NCBI RefSeq assembly: GCF_032917945.1
Contig: NZ_CP136624.1
Coordinates: 8,288,501 to 8,352,500 of the forward strand
Direction of reading: 5' to 3'
DNA: 64,000 bases
Origin: Bradyrhizobium sp. sBnM-33
GTDB lineage: Bacteria > Pseudomonadota > Alphaproteobacteria > Rhizobiales > Xanthobacteraceae
Position numbers and translations under genes: made by a program. The notes beneath the pieces are model-generated. The model was not told the origin of the DNA. It saw nothing but the letters and a program-made list of their open reading frames with translations, and made no database searches. This document shows positions 9,028 through 17,312 of the stretch, one piece after another. The number at the start of each line of letters is the position of its first letter. The first letter of the stretch is position 1.

Positions 9028-10650
9028 TTAGTAACCGATCGCCGCGCCATCGCTGCGCGGGTCGGAACCGCCGCTCAGCATGCCGTTCCGCCGGTCAATC
9101 GTGATGCCATGCGCATGGCCGGCCATTTCGTTCCAGGCGTCCCAGCGGTTGATGGTGTGGCCGCGTTGTGCGAGCGCATCGATCGTTTCGGCAGGGAACC
9201 GTCCCTCCATATGCAGCGTGTCGCGTGCCTCGCCGAGTGCGAAGCGACCGGACAGGAATCGCGGCGTCTCGATCGCCTCCTGAATGTCGAGACCGAAATC
9301 GATCATGGCCGCATAGAGCTGGAGCTGGATTTGCGGCTGGCCATCTGCGCCCATGCAGCCGAGCACGCTCCAGAGCTTGCCGTGGCGTTTGGCCATCGAG
9401 GCGATCAGCGTATGCAGCGGGATCTTGCCGGGCTCGAGGCGATTGGGATGGTTGCGATCCAGCGAGAAGTACGCGCCGCGATTTTGCAGGATCACGCCGG
9501 TGTTTCCCGCAACCACGCAAGAGCCAAATGCACCATACAGGCTCTGGATCAGCGATGCCGCATTGCCGTGACGATCGATGGCGGCGATATAGACCGTATC
9601 GCCGGCGAGGCTGCCGAAGGACGGGACCCTGTCCCACTTCAATGCCGACCTCCGGTCGATCAGCCGGCCGCGCAGGTCCGCGTATTCCTTCGATATCAGC
9701 CGCTCGACCGGCACCTCGGCAAACGAGGGATCGGCGAGCATCTGATCGCGGTCATGATAGGCAATCTGCTTGGCCTGTACCAGGAGATGGACATGATCGG
9801 GCCCGAGGAAATCCTTTCGGTGCAGTTCGTGCGGCTCGATGAGGTTGAGCATTTCGAGCACGGTAAAGCCTTGCGTCGGCGGCGGCGTGTTGAAGACGGT
9901 GACGTCGCGGTAGCGGCCAACCAGCGGCTCGCCCCAGACCGCCTTTTGCTGGCCGAAATCGGCCAATCGAAACAGGCCGCCGTTTTCGTCCGAGAAGCGG
10001 GCGATTTCAGCAGCGACTTCCCCTTGATAGAAGCCGGACCATCCATCGTCCGCGATCGACTGAAGCGTGCGGGAAAGGTATGCATTGGTGAGCTTCGCGC
10101 CTGGCTGTGCGGCCGTGCCTTGCGGAAAGAACAGCGCGGCGGCTTCGCGATCCCCAAGCAGATCGTCGCGCATCATCTCGATGAAGCTTGCGAGGCGGCC
10201 GGTGACCGGAAAGCCGTCGCGGGCATAGCCTATGGCGCTATCGAGCACGCGCTGCAGTGGCAATCGCCCATGGACGTTGTGAACCTCGATCCAGCTCGCC
10301 ACCGCACCGGGCACGGTCAGCGTCGCCGGCACGATTCCCCGCAGCGGGATTTCCTTCAACCCTCGCTGCTCGATCGACAAAAGCGTTGCAGCGGCAGCCG
10401 CCTTGCCGCCGCCATTGAGGTAGCGGATTTCGCCGCTGGCGCCGTCGTGAATGAGCCAGAACGCGTCGCCGCCGAGCCCGGTCATGTGCGGATAGACGAC
10501 CGCGAGCACGGCACTCGTCGCAATCGCGGCATCGATGGCGGAGCCGCCGGCGCGAAGCACGTCGAGGCCGGCCGCGGACGCCAGCGAGTGCGGCGACGTC
10601 ACCATGCCGTTTGACGCCAGCGTGACCGGCCGCCCGGTACGAATGTCCAA
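9028..10650 (-). CDS. Gamma-glutamyltransferase family protein
   Basis: Ntn-hydrolase that cleaves or transfers gamma-glutamyl groups, 540 residues, close to the YwrD-type branch. The catalytic nucleophile should be the Thr in SLAGDTVYIA, which becomes the N-terminus of the small subunit after self-cleavage. Other family blocks are HMTGLGGDAFWLI near the N-terminus and GGSDPRSDGAAIGY at the C-terminus. No clear signal peptide is present, so it may be cytoplasmic, unlike E. coli Ggt. The start is TTG at 10650, behind a strong GGGGGAG. It lies downstream of the amine oxidase and the TRAP remnant on the same strand. That context suggests a role with gamma-glutamylated amines or peptides, which is inference. 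Confidence 0.9.
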   Translation of the reverse strand: MDIRTGRPVTLASNGMVTSPHSLASAAGLDVLRAGGSAIDAAIATSAVLAVVYPHMTGLGGDAFWLIHDGASGEIRYLNGGGKAAAAATLLSIEQRGLKEIPLRGIVPATLTVPGAVASWIEVHNVHGRLPLQRVLDSAIGYARDGFPVTGRLASFIEMMRDDLLGDREAAALFFPQGTAAQPGAKLTNAYLSRTLQSIADDGWSGFYQGEVAAEIARFSDENGGLFRLADFGQQKAVWGEPLVGRYRDVTVFNTPPPTQGFTVLEMLNLIEPHELHRKDFLGPDHVHLLVQAKQIAYHDRDQMLADPSFAEVPVERLISKEYADLRGRLIDRRSALKWDRVPSFGSLAGDTVYIAAIDRHGNAASLIQSLYGAFGSCVVAGNTGVILQNRGAYFSLDRNHPNRLEPGKIPLHTLIASMAKRHGKLWSVLGCMGADGQPQIQLQLYAAMIDFGLDIQEAIETPRFLSGRFALGEARDTLHMEGRFPAETIDALAQRGHTINRWDAWNEMAGHAHGITIDRRNGMLSGGSDPRSDGAAIGY

Positions 10651-10676
10651 TTCACTCCCCCGAAGATACCGAGCGG

Positions 10677-10853
10677 TCAGGCGTCCGTCCGGTGCGAATC
10701 CGCCTGATCAAACAATTGTCGTAGGTGGCCTCGCAGACCTGAGGTGGCGAGACGCCAGCGCAAGACGGGCATTGATTGAGCGATGGCGGGCGCGGCGACG
10801 GCGGTGGAGGTGACAGCGACGCCGGCTGCCGTGAGGAGCTTCCTGCGATTCAT
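10677..10853 (-). pseudogene. Truncated remnant of a TRAP-type solute-binding protein (DctP) gene
   Basis: A 58-codon frame begins with a textbook Tat signal (MNRRKLLTAAG, then AAPAIAQS) and the first mature residues MPVLRWRLATS. These line up with the start of the intact TRAP binding protein at 62216 (MKRRDFLKVGG, AAPAIAQS, NPEIKWRYTAS). After about 38 residues the similarity ends and the frame stops at 10677. An intact AAGGAG lies 8 nt before the ATG. This looks like a binding-protein gene that lost more than 80% of its 3' end by deletion. A small exported peptide could still be made. Confidence 0.7.
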
Positions 10854-10898
10854 GATCAGTCTCCTTGCTTGATGAAAGAAAAAGCAATCCGCCGATCG

Positions 10899-12863
10899 TC
10901 AGCCGCAGCATGAACTCTTGTCGCGGTTGTCCCGGCTCGCAGCGTTGCGGTCGGGCGGCAGGTCCATCGCCGGGTTCTCGGCAAAGAAGCCGTTCGGCTT
11001 CAGGGTGAAGCCGACATATTCGACCGGCATCACCGGAAAATCCTCGGGTCTGCAGACATGTGTCGCCCCAAAACTGTGCCAGACCACGATATCCTGGTTC
11101 TCGATTCCTCGGTTCTGGGCGATATATTTCGGCAGACCATCGCCGCCGGCATGCTGGTTCGGAAACTCGCCGCTCGCGTAGCGCTCGTCGGGCGCATAGC
11201 GCGTCACCCAGACGTGCTTGGTCGCAAAGCCGCCGCGCGAGGTCATGTAGCAGCCCTCCTGCGCCAGCATCGCGGGCGCACTGTGCACGATCAGCTTATA
11301 CGCCGTCGGACCGCCGACGCTATTCTTTCGGTTGGGGTTGCTGATCTTCCAGTAGCGCCCGGTCCGCCCGTCGGCTTCTCGGGCCGCATCGCGCTCGCGC
11401 GAGAGCGTTCGGGCTGTGACATCGAAGACGTTGCCGTATGGGTTGTCCGTGCCCCACGGCCGCGGGCGGAATTCGTGTTCGGTGACGGTGTTGCCTTCGC
11501 CGTCGAGCATCATGTGCAGGCGGGCATTGAAGAAGTGCTGATGGGTTGGGCCGCCGAGATTCTCGGCAACCATGCCGCCCCACGGGTAGTCCTTGCCTGC
11601 GGCGATCGCCGCGGTCTGGATAATGCCGGTCAGTTTAACTTCGAGCTGGATGGTGCCGTCCTGATAAAAATACCAGAAGAAGCCGTAGTCGTAGTTTCCA
11701 ACAGTGGTGAAGAAGGAGATGGCGAGGCGGCGCGACCGCCGCACCTCAAACGTCTCGTTGCGGAATTCGTAATGCTTCCAGAGGATCCCGTAATCCTCTT
11801 CGTGCAGGCAGATCGCGTTCTTCATGATGCCGGGCTTGCCGTAATCGTCGGCGACCGGCACGTCGAAATAATGGATATGGCCGAGGCAGTCGCAGCCGAG
11901 TTCGAGCGCGTTGGCGAGCTTGCCCAGCCCATACTCGCCGGCATCGAAAGCGCATTTCCAGAAGTGGTTCGCGGTCGGATCGGCATAGGGCACGATCATG
12001 TCGGTGACGCTGGCACGGTAGATGATCGGCCGTTCGAGCGCACCGTTGCGGAACGATATCTGGTGCAGCACAAGGCCCTCGCGCGCGGTCCAGCCAACGC
12101 GGAACGACCAGTTCTGCCAAGCGACTTTCCAGCCCTCGACCGTAAAGCTCGGGCCTTCCTTCTGCACGACGTCGAGCGGTTTGACGTCCTTGCGCGTTTG
12201 CGGAATCGACGCCCGGTCATAGTTGCGCGACTTTTTCGGGATCGGGATAACGTCAGGCTCGTCGACCAGATGGACGATCCTGTTCTCGATCAGGTCGACC
12301 AGCGCGACTACGCCCTCGATCGGGTGCGCATAGCCGTTGTCCTTGATATTCTTGCGCCAATAGGACACCGCGCTGACCAGCCTGCGGCCCTTCTCCACCT
12401 CGCGGTCGAAATAGCCGGCCGAGAACGGATCGACCTGAACCAGCTCGATATCCTTGTCATCGAGGCCGCGCCGCTTCATCGCGCGCCGCCAGTCCGCGTC
12501 GGCCTTGACGATGTCGCCCACCTTGAACACCTCCTCGATCGTGATCGGCGGCTGGCCGTAAGGATGGGCCTTGGTCGAATACTCGCGCCACGCTGTCACG
12601 GACTTTGATTCAAGGTCCACGGTGGCGACATGGGTCGCGCCGGTCTTGCAGTCGAACAGGGTGGCGGCGGCCCGGCGTGGCAGTCCGGCCCCTGGCGTCC
12701 ATCCGAGGACGTCGGACTTGGCGGGCTCTTCGAGTTGCACATGGGTAAATCGCGCATGCGGACCGAGTCTCTTTTCTTTCTTCAATATTTCGGACGCCAG
12801 TGCGACTTCGGCCTCGCTGAGCGGGTCGAGCGGATGATCGGCATCTGTGCTTGTAGGTATCAT
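10899..12863 (-). CDS. Copper-containing primary amine oxidase (AGAO/TynA type)
   Basis: Copper/topaquinone enzyme that oxidises primary amines to aldehyde, ammonia and hydrogen peroxide, 654 residues. All key residues are visible. The TPQ-forming Tyr is in VGNYDYGFFW (near residue 389), the catalytic-base Asp in FDAGEYGLG, and the copper His residues in THQHFFNARL and WHSFGATH. The LELGCDCLG and NQHAGGDGLP blocks match the Arthrobacter phenylethylamine/histamine oxidase branch. No signal peptide is seen, so it is probably cytoplasmic. The last residues (SSCCG) are unusual. ATG 12863 is preferred; ATG 12881 in frame would add six residues. It diverges from a FeaR-like regulator, as tynA and feaR are paired in E. 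coli. Confidence 0.93.
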   Translation of the reverse strand: MIPTSTDADHPLDPLSEAEVALASEILKKEKRLGPHARFTHVQLEEPAKSDVLGWTPGAGLPRRAAATLFDCKTGATHVATVDLESKSVTAWREYSTKAHPYGQPPITIEEVFKVGDIVKADADWRRAMKRRGLDDKDIELVQVDPFSAGYFDREVEKGRRLVSAVSYWRKNIKDNGYAHPIEGVVALVDLIENRIVHLVDEPDVIPIPKKSRNYDRASIPQTRKDVKPLDVVQKEGPSFTVEGWKVAWQNWSFRVGWTAREGLVLHQISFRNGALERPIIYRASVTDMIVPYADPTANHFWKCAFDAGEYGLGKLANALELGCDCLGHIHYFDVPVADDYGKPGIMKNAICLHEEDYGILWKHYEFRNETFEVRRSRRLAISFFTTVGNYDYGFFWYFYQDGTIQLEVKLTGIIQTAAIAAGKDYPWGGMVAENLGGPTHQHFFNARLHMMLDGEGNTVTEHEFRPRPWGTDNPYGNVFDVTARTLSRERDAAREADGRTGRYWKISNPNRKNSVGGPTAYKLIVHSAPAMLAQEGCYMTSRGGFATKHVWVTRYAPDERYASGEFPNQHAGGDGLPKYIAQNRGIENQDIVVWHSFGATHVCRPEDFPVMPVEYVGFTLKPNGFFAENPAMDLPPDRNAASRDNRDKSSCCG

Positions 12864-13017
12864 ATCGGACCGAACTTCCATGGACGGGCCGCAGGTTACG
12901 GCGGTCCGAGACGGCGCGTCTTGAATGAACCTGCCACGTCCGGCCCTGGTTCGGGCCTTGCCAGAGCCACCAATCCTGCGCGACGCTGGGGGTTCATCAA
13001 CCGGATGTCGTCACGCG

Positions 13018-13962
13018 ATGCCGATCAGCGTCTCCACCGACCCGATCCGTCCGACGGAGCGTCAGGCCTTCTGGACCGAGGCGATCTGCCGGTCTTTCGC
13101 CAATATCGAGACCAAGCCGCTCGGCTCCGTCGTCATCAGCGGCCACTTCGAGTTCGTCGAGATCGGCGATGCCAAGCTCGTCCGCTTCGACAGCAGCCCG
13201 CAATGCTACACCCGCGATGCCAGGCTGGTGAGCCGGGCCGGCTCGGACGAATTCATGTTCGACTTCCAGCGGCGCGGGCGAAGCTCGATGGTGCAGGCCG
13301 GCAACGAAGGCACGATCGATCCCGGATATGGCGTGCTCTACGATGCACGGCGCCCATTCGAGGATCGGCTGTTCGGTCCCGAACAGCGCGCAGAACTGCT
13401 GATCGCAACCGTCCCCGCCGCATCGCTGTTGCGGTCCATTCCCAGCGCGGAGCGATTATGCGCCAGGCCGGTGCCGCTATCCGGGACGGTTGCGCGTTCG
13501 ATTGCCGCGATGGTCCGCGACGCGATTTCCTTATCCGACGCACCGGCACGACAAGACGAACCCGATATCGTCGCCTGTTTGTCGGCCCTGCTGCGTCTCG
13601 CCGCAGGCGCCAGCCATCAACTCACCCGTCCCAACCTGTTCCGCCTGATTGACACCTATCTCAGAGCCAATATCGCCGCTGTCCGACCAGTGCCGGCGCT
13701 CGCCGCCGAATTCGGCATCTCGGAGCGAACCTTCCATCGCATCTTCGCCGACCGCGAGACCACGTTCGAACGACATGTCCTGCATCTGCGTGCCGAGCTG
13801 TTCAAAGACCTGCTGCGGCAGCCTTCGCTGGCAACCGTTTCGATCGCCAGCCTTGCCCATCAGTGCGGCTTCGCCGATGCCGCCCATGCCGCGCGCGCGT
13901 TCAGGAACAAGCATGGCATCACGCCGCGGGATTTTCGCGCAAGCGTGCCGGTTCGGTTCTAG
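13018..13962 (+). CDS. AraC-family activator, FeaR-like
   Basis: Transcription regulator of 314 residues. The N-terminal half resembles the AraC-binding-like domain of FeaR/NitR/XylS-type activators (PTERQAFWTEAICRSFANIE, then FDFQRRGRSS). The C-terminal half is an AraC/XylS double helix-turn-helix (LAAEFGISERTFHRIF, then IASLAHQCGFADAAHAARAF and HGITPRDFR). It diverges from the copper amine oxidase gene, so it likely activates that gene in response to an amine or its aldehyde. An in-frame ATG at 12925 would add 31 atypical residues, so 13018 is chosen. The stop overlaps the convergent epimerase gene by 4 bp. Confidence 0.88.
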   Translation: MPISVSTDPIRPTERQAFWTEAICRSFANIETKPLGSVVISGHFEFVEIGDAKLVRFDSSPQCYTRDARLVSRAGSDEFMFDFQRRGRSSMVQAGNEGTIDPGYGVLYDARRPFEDRLFGPEQRAELLIATVPAASLLRSIPSAERLCARPVPLSGTVARSIAAMVRDAISLSDAPARQDEPDIVACLSALLRLAAGASHQLTRPNLFRLIDTYLRANIAAVRPVPALAAEFGISERTFHRIFADRETTFERHVLHLRAELFKDLLRQPSLATVSIASLAHQCGFADAAHAARAFRNKHGITPRDFRASVPVRF

Positions 13963-15005
13963 GATGCGGCCATCGCTTGGCTTGTTTCGTGATAGCTGCG
14001 ATACCAGGCTGCGAACCTCTGGATGCCGTCCTCGATCGGGGTTGCCGGGCGAAAGCCAACGTCGCGCACGAGGTCATCGACATCGGCATAGGTGGTCGGC
14101 ACGTCGCCCGGCTGCATTGGCAGCAATTCCTTGTTAGCCTTGCGCCCCAACTCACGCTCGAGGATGTCGAGCACGAGCATCAATTCCTGCGGCTTGTTGT
14201 TGCCAACATTGTAGATGCGCCAAGGCGCGATGCTCGATCCCGGGTCCTGAATTCCGTCCAGCCCAGGCCCGGGCTGCCCGACCTGCGGCGGGCGATCGAT
14301 CAGGCGGACCAGCGCTTCGGTCACGTCGTCGATATAGGTGAAGTCGCGAAGCATCCGCCCAGCGTTGAACAACTTGACTGGATTGCCGCGAACGATCGCG
14401 TCCGCAAACACGAACAGCGCCATGTCGGGCCGATACCATGGGCCGTACACCGTGAAGAACCGCAAGCCGGTGCACGGGATTCCGTAAAGATGGCTGTACG
14501 AGTGGGCCATCAGTTCGTTGGCCTTCTTGCTTGCGGCATAAAGACTGATCGGATGATCCACATTGTCATGCACCGAGAAGGGCAACTTCCTGTTGGCCCC
14601 GTACACAGACGACGAGGATGCGAACAACAAATGGCGGCAGCCGTAGTGCCGGCATCCCTCCAGAACATTAGTGAAGCCGACCAGATTAGCGTCGACATAG
14701 GCATGCGGATCCTGCAGCGAATACCGCACGCCTGCTTGCGCAGCCAGATGGATGACGACGGGAAATCGATGGCGCGCAAACAGCGCCGGTATCGCGACGC
14801 GATCCGCCACGTCCAGCTCTTCAAACTGAAAACGCGGTTCGTTGCGCAGGATCGCGAGCCGGGCCGCCTTCAGTTGCGGATCGTAATATGAATTAAGGTT
14901 GTCGAGCCCGACTACGCGATGGCCCGACTGCAGCAACCGCTGCGCCACGTGGAATCCGATGAAGCCCGCGGCTCCGGTTACCAGAATTGCCTGATCCGGC
15001 ATCAT
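13959..15005 (-). CDS. UDP-glucuronate 4-epimerase (NAD-dependent epimerase family)
   Basis: Extended short-chain dehydrogenase/reductase of 348 residues that most likely interconverts UDP-glucuronate and UDP-galacturonate. It has the NAD site TGAAGFIGFHVA, the Ser/Thr strand FASSSSVYGAN, the catalytic YAASKK and the NAC-family block GLRFFTVYGPWYRPDMA. ATG 15005 lies 8 nt from GGAGG. It is the last gene of the minus-strand sugar-nucleotide arm, 43 bp behind UDP-glucose dehydrogenase, whose product is its expected substrate. The pair would turn UDP-Glc into UDP-GalA for the exopolysaccharide. UDP-GlcA versus another uronate is inferred from similarity to LpsL/GAE proteins. Confidence 0.9.
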   Translation of the reverse strand: MMPDQAILVTGAAGFIGFHVAQRLLQSGHRVVGLDNLNSYYDPQLKAARLAILRNEPRFQFEELDVADRVAIPALFARHRFPVVIHLAAQAGVRYSLQDPHAYVDANLVGFTNVLEGCRHYGCRHLLFASSSSVYGANRKLPFSVHDNVDHPISLYAASKKANELMAHSYSHLYGIPCTGLRFFTVYGPWYRPDMALFVFADAIVRGNPVKLFNAGRMLRDFTYIDDVTEALVRLIDRPPQVGQPGPGLDGIQDPGSSIAPWRIYNVGNNKPQELMLVLDILERELGRKANKELLPMQPGDVPTTYADVDDLVRDVGFRPATPIEDGIQRFAAWYRSYHETSQAMAAS

Positions 15006-15048
15006 GCGTGCACCCTCCACCAGCCGATGTCATGACGGCTCATGCTTG

Positions 15049-16368
15049 TCAGTACGCCACCGATTTCGGCCGCCCCACGCCGCAGTACAGAAAGCCGTTC
15101 CGCTCCACCTCCTCCGGAGAGTAGATGTTGCGCAGATCGACGATCACAGGACAGGCCATGATGGTGGACATTTCCTTGAGATCGAGTGCCCGGAACTGCT
15201 CCCATTCCGTGACGATGACGAGCGCGTGGCATCCCTTGGCGCATCGGTATGCATTGTCGCAAAAGGTGACGTTCTCGAACACCTTCTTCGCCTGCTCCAT
15301 GCCGACGGGATCGAAAATTCGCACCTCGGCCCCCATGTCCTGCAGTGCCGTGATCAGCGGAATCGACGGCGCATCGCGCATATCGTCGGTATCCGGCTTA
15401 AACGTTACACCGAGCACCGCAATGGATTTACCCCGGATGTTGCCGCCGAACGCATTCGCCACCTTGCGCGCCATCGCCCGCTTGCGCTGGTCGTTGACCG
15501 CGACCACCGTTTCCACGATGCGCACCGGCGCTTCATTGTCCTGACCGGTCTTGATCAGCGCCATCGCGTCCTTTGGAAAACAGGAGCCGCCGAAGCCCGG
15601 CCCCGCATGCAGGAATTTCTGCCCGATCCGGTTGTCGAGCCCGATTCCGCGCGCGACCTCCTGCACATTGGCGCCGACCTTCTCGGCAAGATCCGCGATC
15701 TCGTTGATAAAGGCGATCTTGGTGGCGAGAAAGGAGTTTGCGGCGTATTTCGTCAGCTCCGCGGTGCGGCGGTCGGTATAGAGGATCGGCGAGGCGTTGA
15801 GGTGAAGCGGCCGGTACACCTCAGCCATCACGCTGCGGGCGCGCGCATCATCCGTTCCGATCACGATCCGGTCGGGATGCTTGAAGTCGCGGATCGCCGC
15901 CCCTTCGCGGAGGAATTCGGGATTGGAAACGACGGCAACTTCGGCGTCGGGATTCTCTTCGCGGATGATGCGCTCGACCTCGTCGCCGGTCCCGACCGGA
16001 ACCGTCGATTTGGTGACCACCACCGCGTGCTCGGGCAGCACACCCGCGATCTCGCGCGCCGCCGCGTAGACATAGGAAAGATCGGCATGGCCGTCGCCGC
16101 GGCGCGACGGCGTGCCGACCGCGATGAACACCACTTCCGCATCTCCGACTGCAGATTTCAGGTCGCTCGAAAATGAAAGGCGGCCTTGGCCAACATTTCG
16201 CGCCACCAGTTCGGCCAGTCCGGGCTCATGGATCGGCATCTCTCCGTTGTTGAGGCTCGCAACTTTCTCCGCATTGCTGTCGATACAGACGACCTGATGG
16301 CCAAAATCGGAAAAGCACGCCCCTGACACCAGCCCGACATAGCCGGCGCCAATCATCGCTATATGCAT
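15049..16368 (-). CDS. ugd: UDP-glucose 6-dehydrogenase
   Basis: Oxidises UDP-glucose to UDP-glucuronate with two NAD+ per turnover; 439 residues. The Rossmann motif is at the N-terminus (MHIAMIGAGYVGLVSG). The catalytic Cys lies in GPGFGGSCFPKDAMAL, and the C-terminal UDP-binding domain contains VTFKPDTDDMRDAPS. ATG 16368 is the family start; the frame upstream is not conserved in style. It sits between the FkbM methyltransferase and the epimerase. Precursor supply for a uronate-containing exopolysaccharide is the clear role. Confidence 0.95.
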   Translation of the reverse strand: MHIAMIGAGYVGLVSGACFSDFGHQVVCIDSNAEKVASLNNGEMPIHEPGLAELVARNVGQGRLSFSSDLKSAVGDAEVVFIAVGTPSRRGDGHADLSYVYAAAREIAGVLPEHAVVVTKSTVPVGTGDEVERIIREENPDAEVAVVSNPEFLREGAAIRDFKHPDRIVIGTDDARARSVMAEVYRPLHLNASPILYTDRRTAELTKYAANSFLATKIAFINEIADLAEKVGANVQEVARGIGLDNRIGQKFLHAGPGFGGSCFPKDAMALIKTGQDNEAPVRIVETVVAVNDQRKRAMARKVANAFGGNIRGKSIAVLGVTFKPDTDDMRDAPSIPLITALQDMGAEVRIFDPVGMEQAKKVFENVTFCDNAYRCAKGCHALVIVTEWEQFRALDLKEMSTIMACPVIVDLRNIYSPEEVERNGFLYCGVGRPKSVAY

Positions 16369-16390
16369 TACGGTTCCTGTCTGAGAAGCC

Positions 16391-16410
16391 GCGCGGCCCA
16401 AAGGCCGCGC
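16391..16410. repeat. GC-rich hairpin between fkbM-like and ugd genes
   Basis: An 8-bp perfect inverted repeat (GCGCGGCC / GGCCGCGC) with a CAAA loop lies in the leader between the methyltransferase stop and the ugd start. No T-run follows on either strand, so it is more likely an mRNA hairpin inside the operon than an intrinsic terminator. Confidence 0.45.
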
Positions 16411-16436
16411 CGGCGGAAAGGCGGTGAAACGACGAG

Positions 16437-17225
16437 CTAGCTGCTCAATATCGATTCGCCGTCGAGATGACGGGGAAAGAAAAAGAAGTTGTTGACGTAG
16501 AACTGTCCATCCTTGCGCCCGCCGTCCGGCCGCAGCGCGTCGGCATCCTGAAGCCTGCGGGAATCGAACTGTTCCACTCCGATCACCTCGTTATCCTTCA
16601 GGAAGAACCCCCGATAGGATTTATTCCGGAAGAATTCGAACACCAAGCGCGTCGCCTCGGCGCGATGGCGGTCCTCCGCCTCGACCAGGAATACCGGCTG
16701 GCAGCGGTCCAGTAGTTCGACGGCGCCGTTCAGCACATTTAATTCGTGGCCTTCGACATCGATTTTCACGAACGCCACATCCTGGTCGATGACAGCGTCG
16801 AGCCGCGCGATCGGCACATGGGCTGAAACGACCCTCGCCGGTGAATCGGCTCGCGCCTCGAGCGAGGCAAGGCCGTACACCAAACCGTCTTCGCCTTGCG
16901 GGATGAACAACTCGGCATCGCCGTCATGATCCGACAGCGCGATCTCGTGGACGCTCACATTGCGCGCCGAGGTTCGGCGCAACAACCTCGCCATCTGCTG
17001 CGAGGGCTCGAAGGCATGAACCTGCCGGGAAAGGCGCGCCAGCCGCCGCGTGTAGAGGCCGCAGTTTGCGCCGACGTCCACCGTCACGGCGTCGTCGGGA
17101 ATGACCTTGTCGAGATAGGACAGTTCCCGCTCCGCCGATTTGGGGCGCTTCATGAAGTGCCATTGCAGCCATATCGAAGGAAACGCATCCTTCACCAGCT
17201 CCTTGACGTGTTGCTTTGTGTTCAT
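16437..17225 (-). CDS. FkbM family SAM-dependent methyltransferase
   Basis: A 262-residue methyltransferase of the FkbM type, which commonly O-methylates sugars. The SAM-binding motif is TVDVGANCGLYTRRLA, followed by the HAFEPS acidic strand and the FkbM signature FVKIDVEGHELNVLNGA. The start at ATG 17225 follows AGGGAGG. It lies inside the sugar-nucleotide arm between manC and ugd, so its target is probably a residue of the exopolysaccharide or its lipid-linked repeat. Bradyrhizobium exopolysaccharides carry partly 4-O-methylated galactose, and this is one candidate for that activity (inference). Confidence 0.87.
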   Translation of the reverse strand: MNTKQHVKELVKDAFPSIWLQWHFMKRPKSAERELSYLDKVIPDDAVTVDVGANCGLYTRRLARLSRQVHAFEPSQQMARLLRRTSARNVSVHEIALSDHDGDAELFIPQGEDGLVYGLASLEARADSPARVVSAHVPIARLDAVIDQDVAFVKIDVEGHELNVLNGAVELLDRCQPVFLVEAEDRHRAEATRLVFEFFRNKSYRGFFLKDNEVIGVEQFDSRRLQDADALRPDGGRKDGQFYVNNFFFFPRHLDGESILSS

Positions 17226-17312
17226 CGCTGCCTCCCTTGGTGTCGCGCGCGAACGCCTCGTTGCGGCGTGCGTCGTCCTCGATGAGGATGCTGCCTCCCA
17301 CCCCACCACACC

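Noticed and set aside
8674..10614. A 646-codon plus-strand frame opposite the gamma-glutamyltransferase
   Set aside because: Antisense of a gene with intact catalytic motifs; composition is that of a shadow frame.
10708..10911. A 67-codon minus-strand frame over the TRAP remnant
   Set aside because: Out of frame with the Tat signal; its Arg/His runs come from reading that signal in the wrong frame.
11058..12608. A 516-codon plus-strand frame opposite the copper amine oxidase
   Set aside because: Antisense of a complete enzyme with all copper and TPQ residues.
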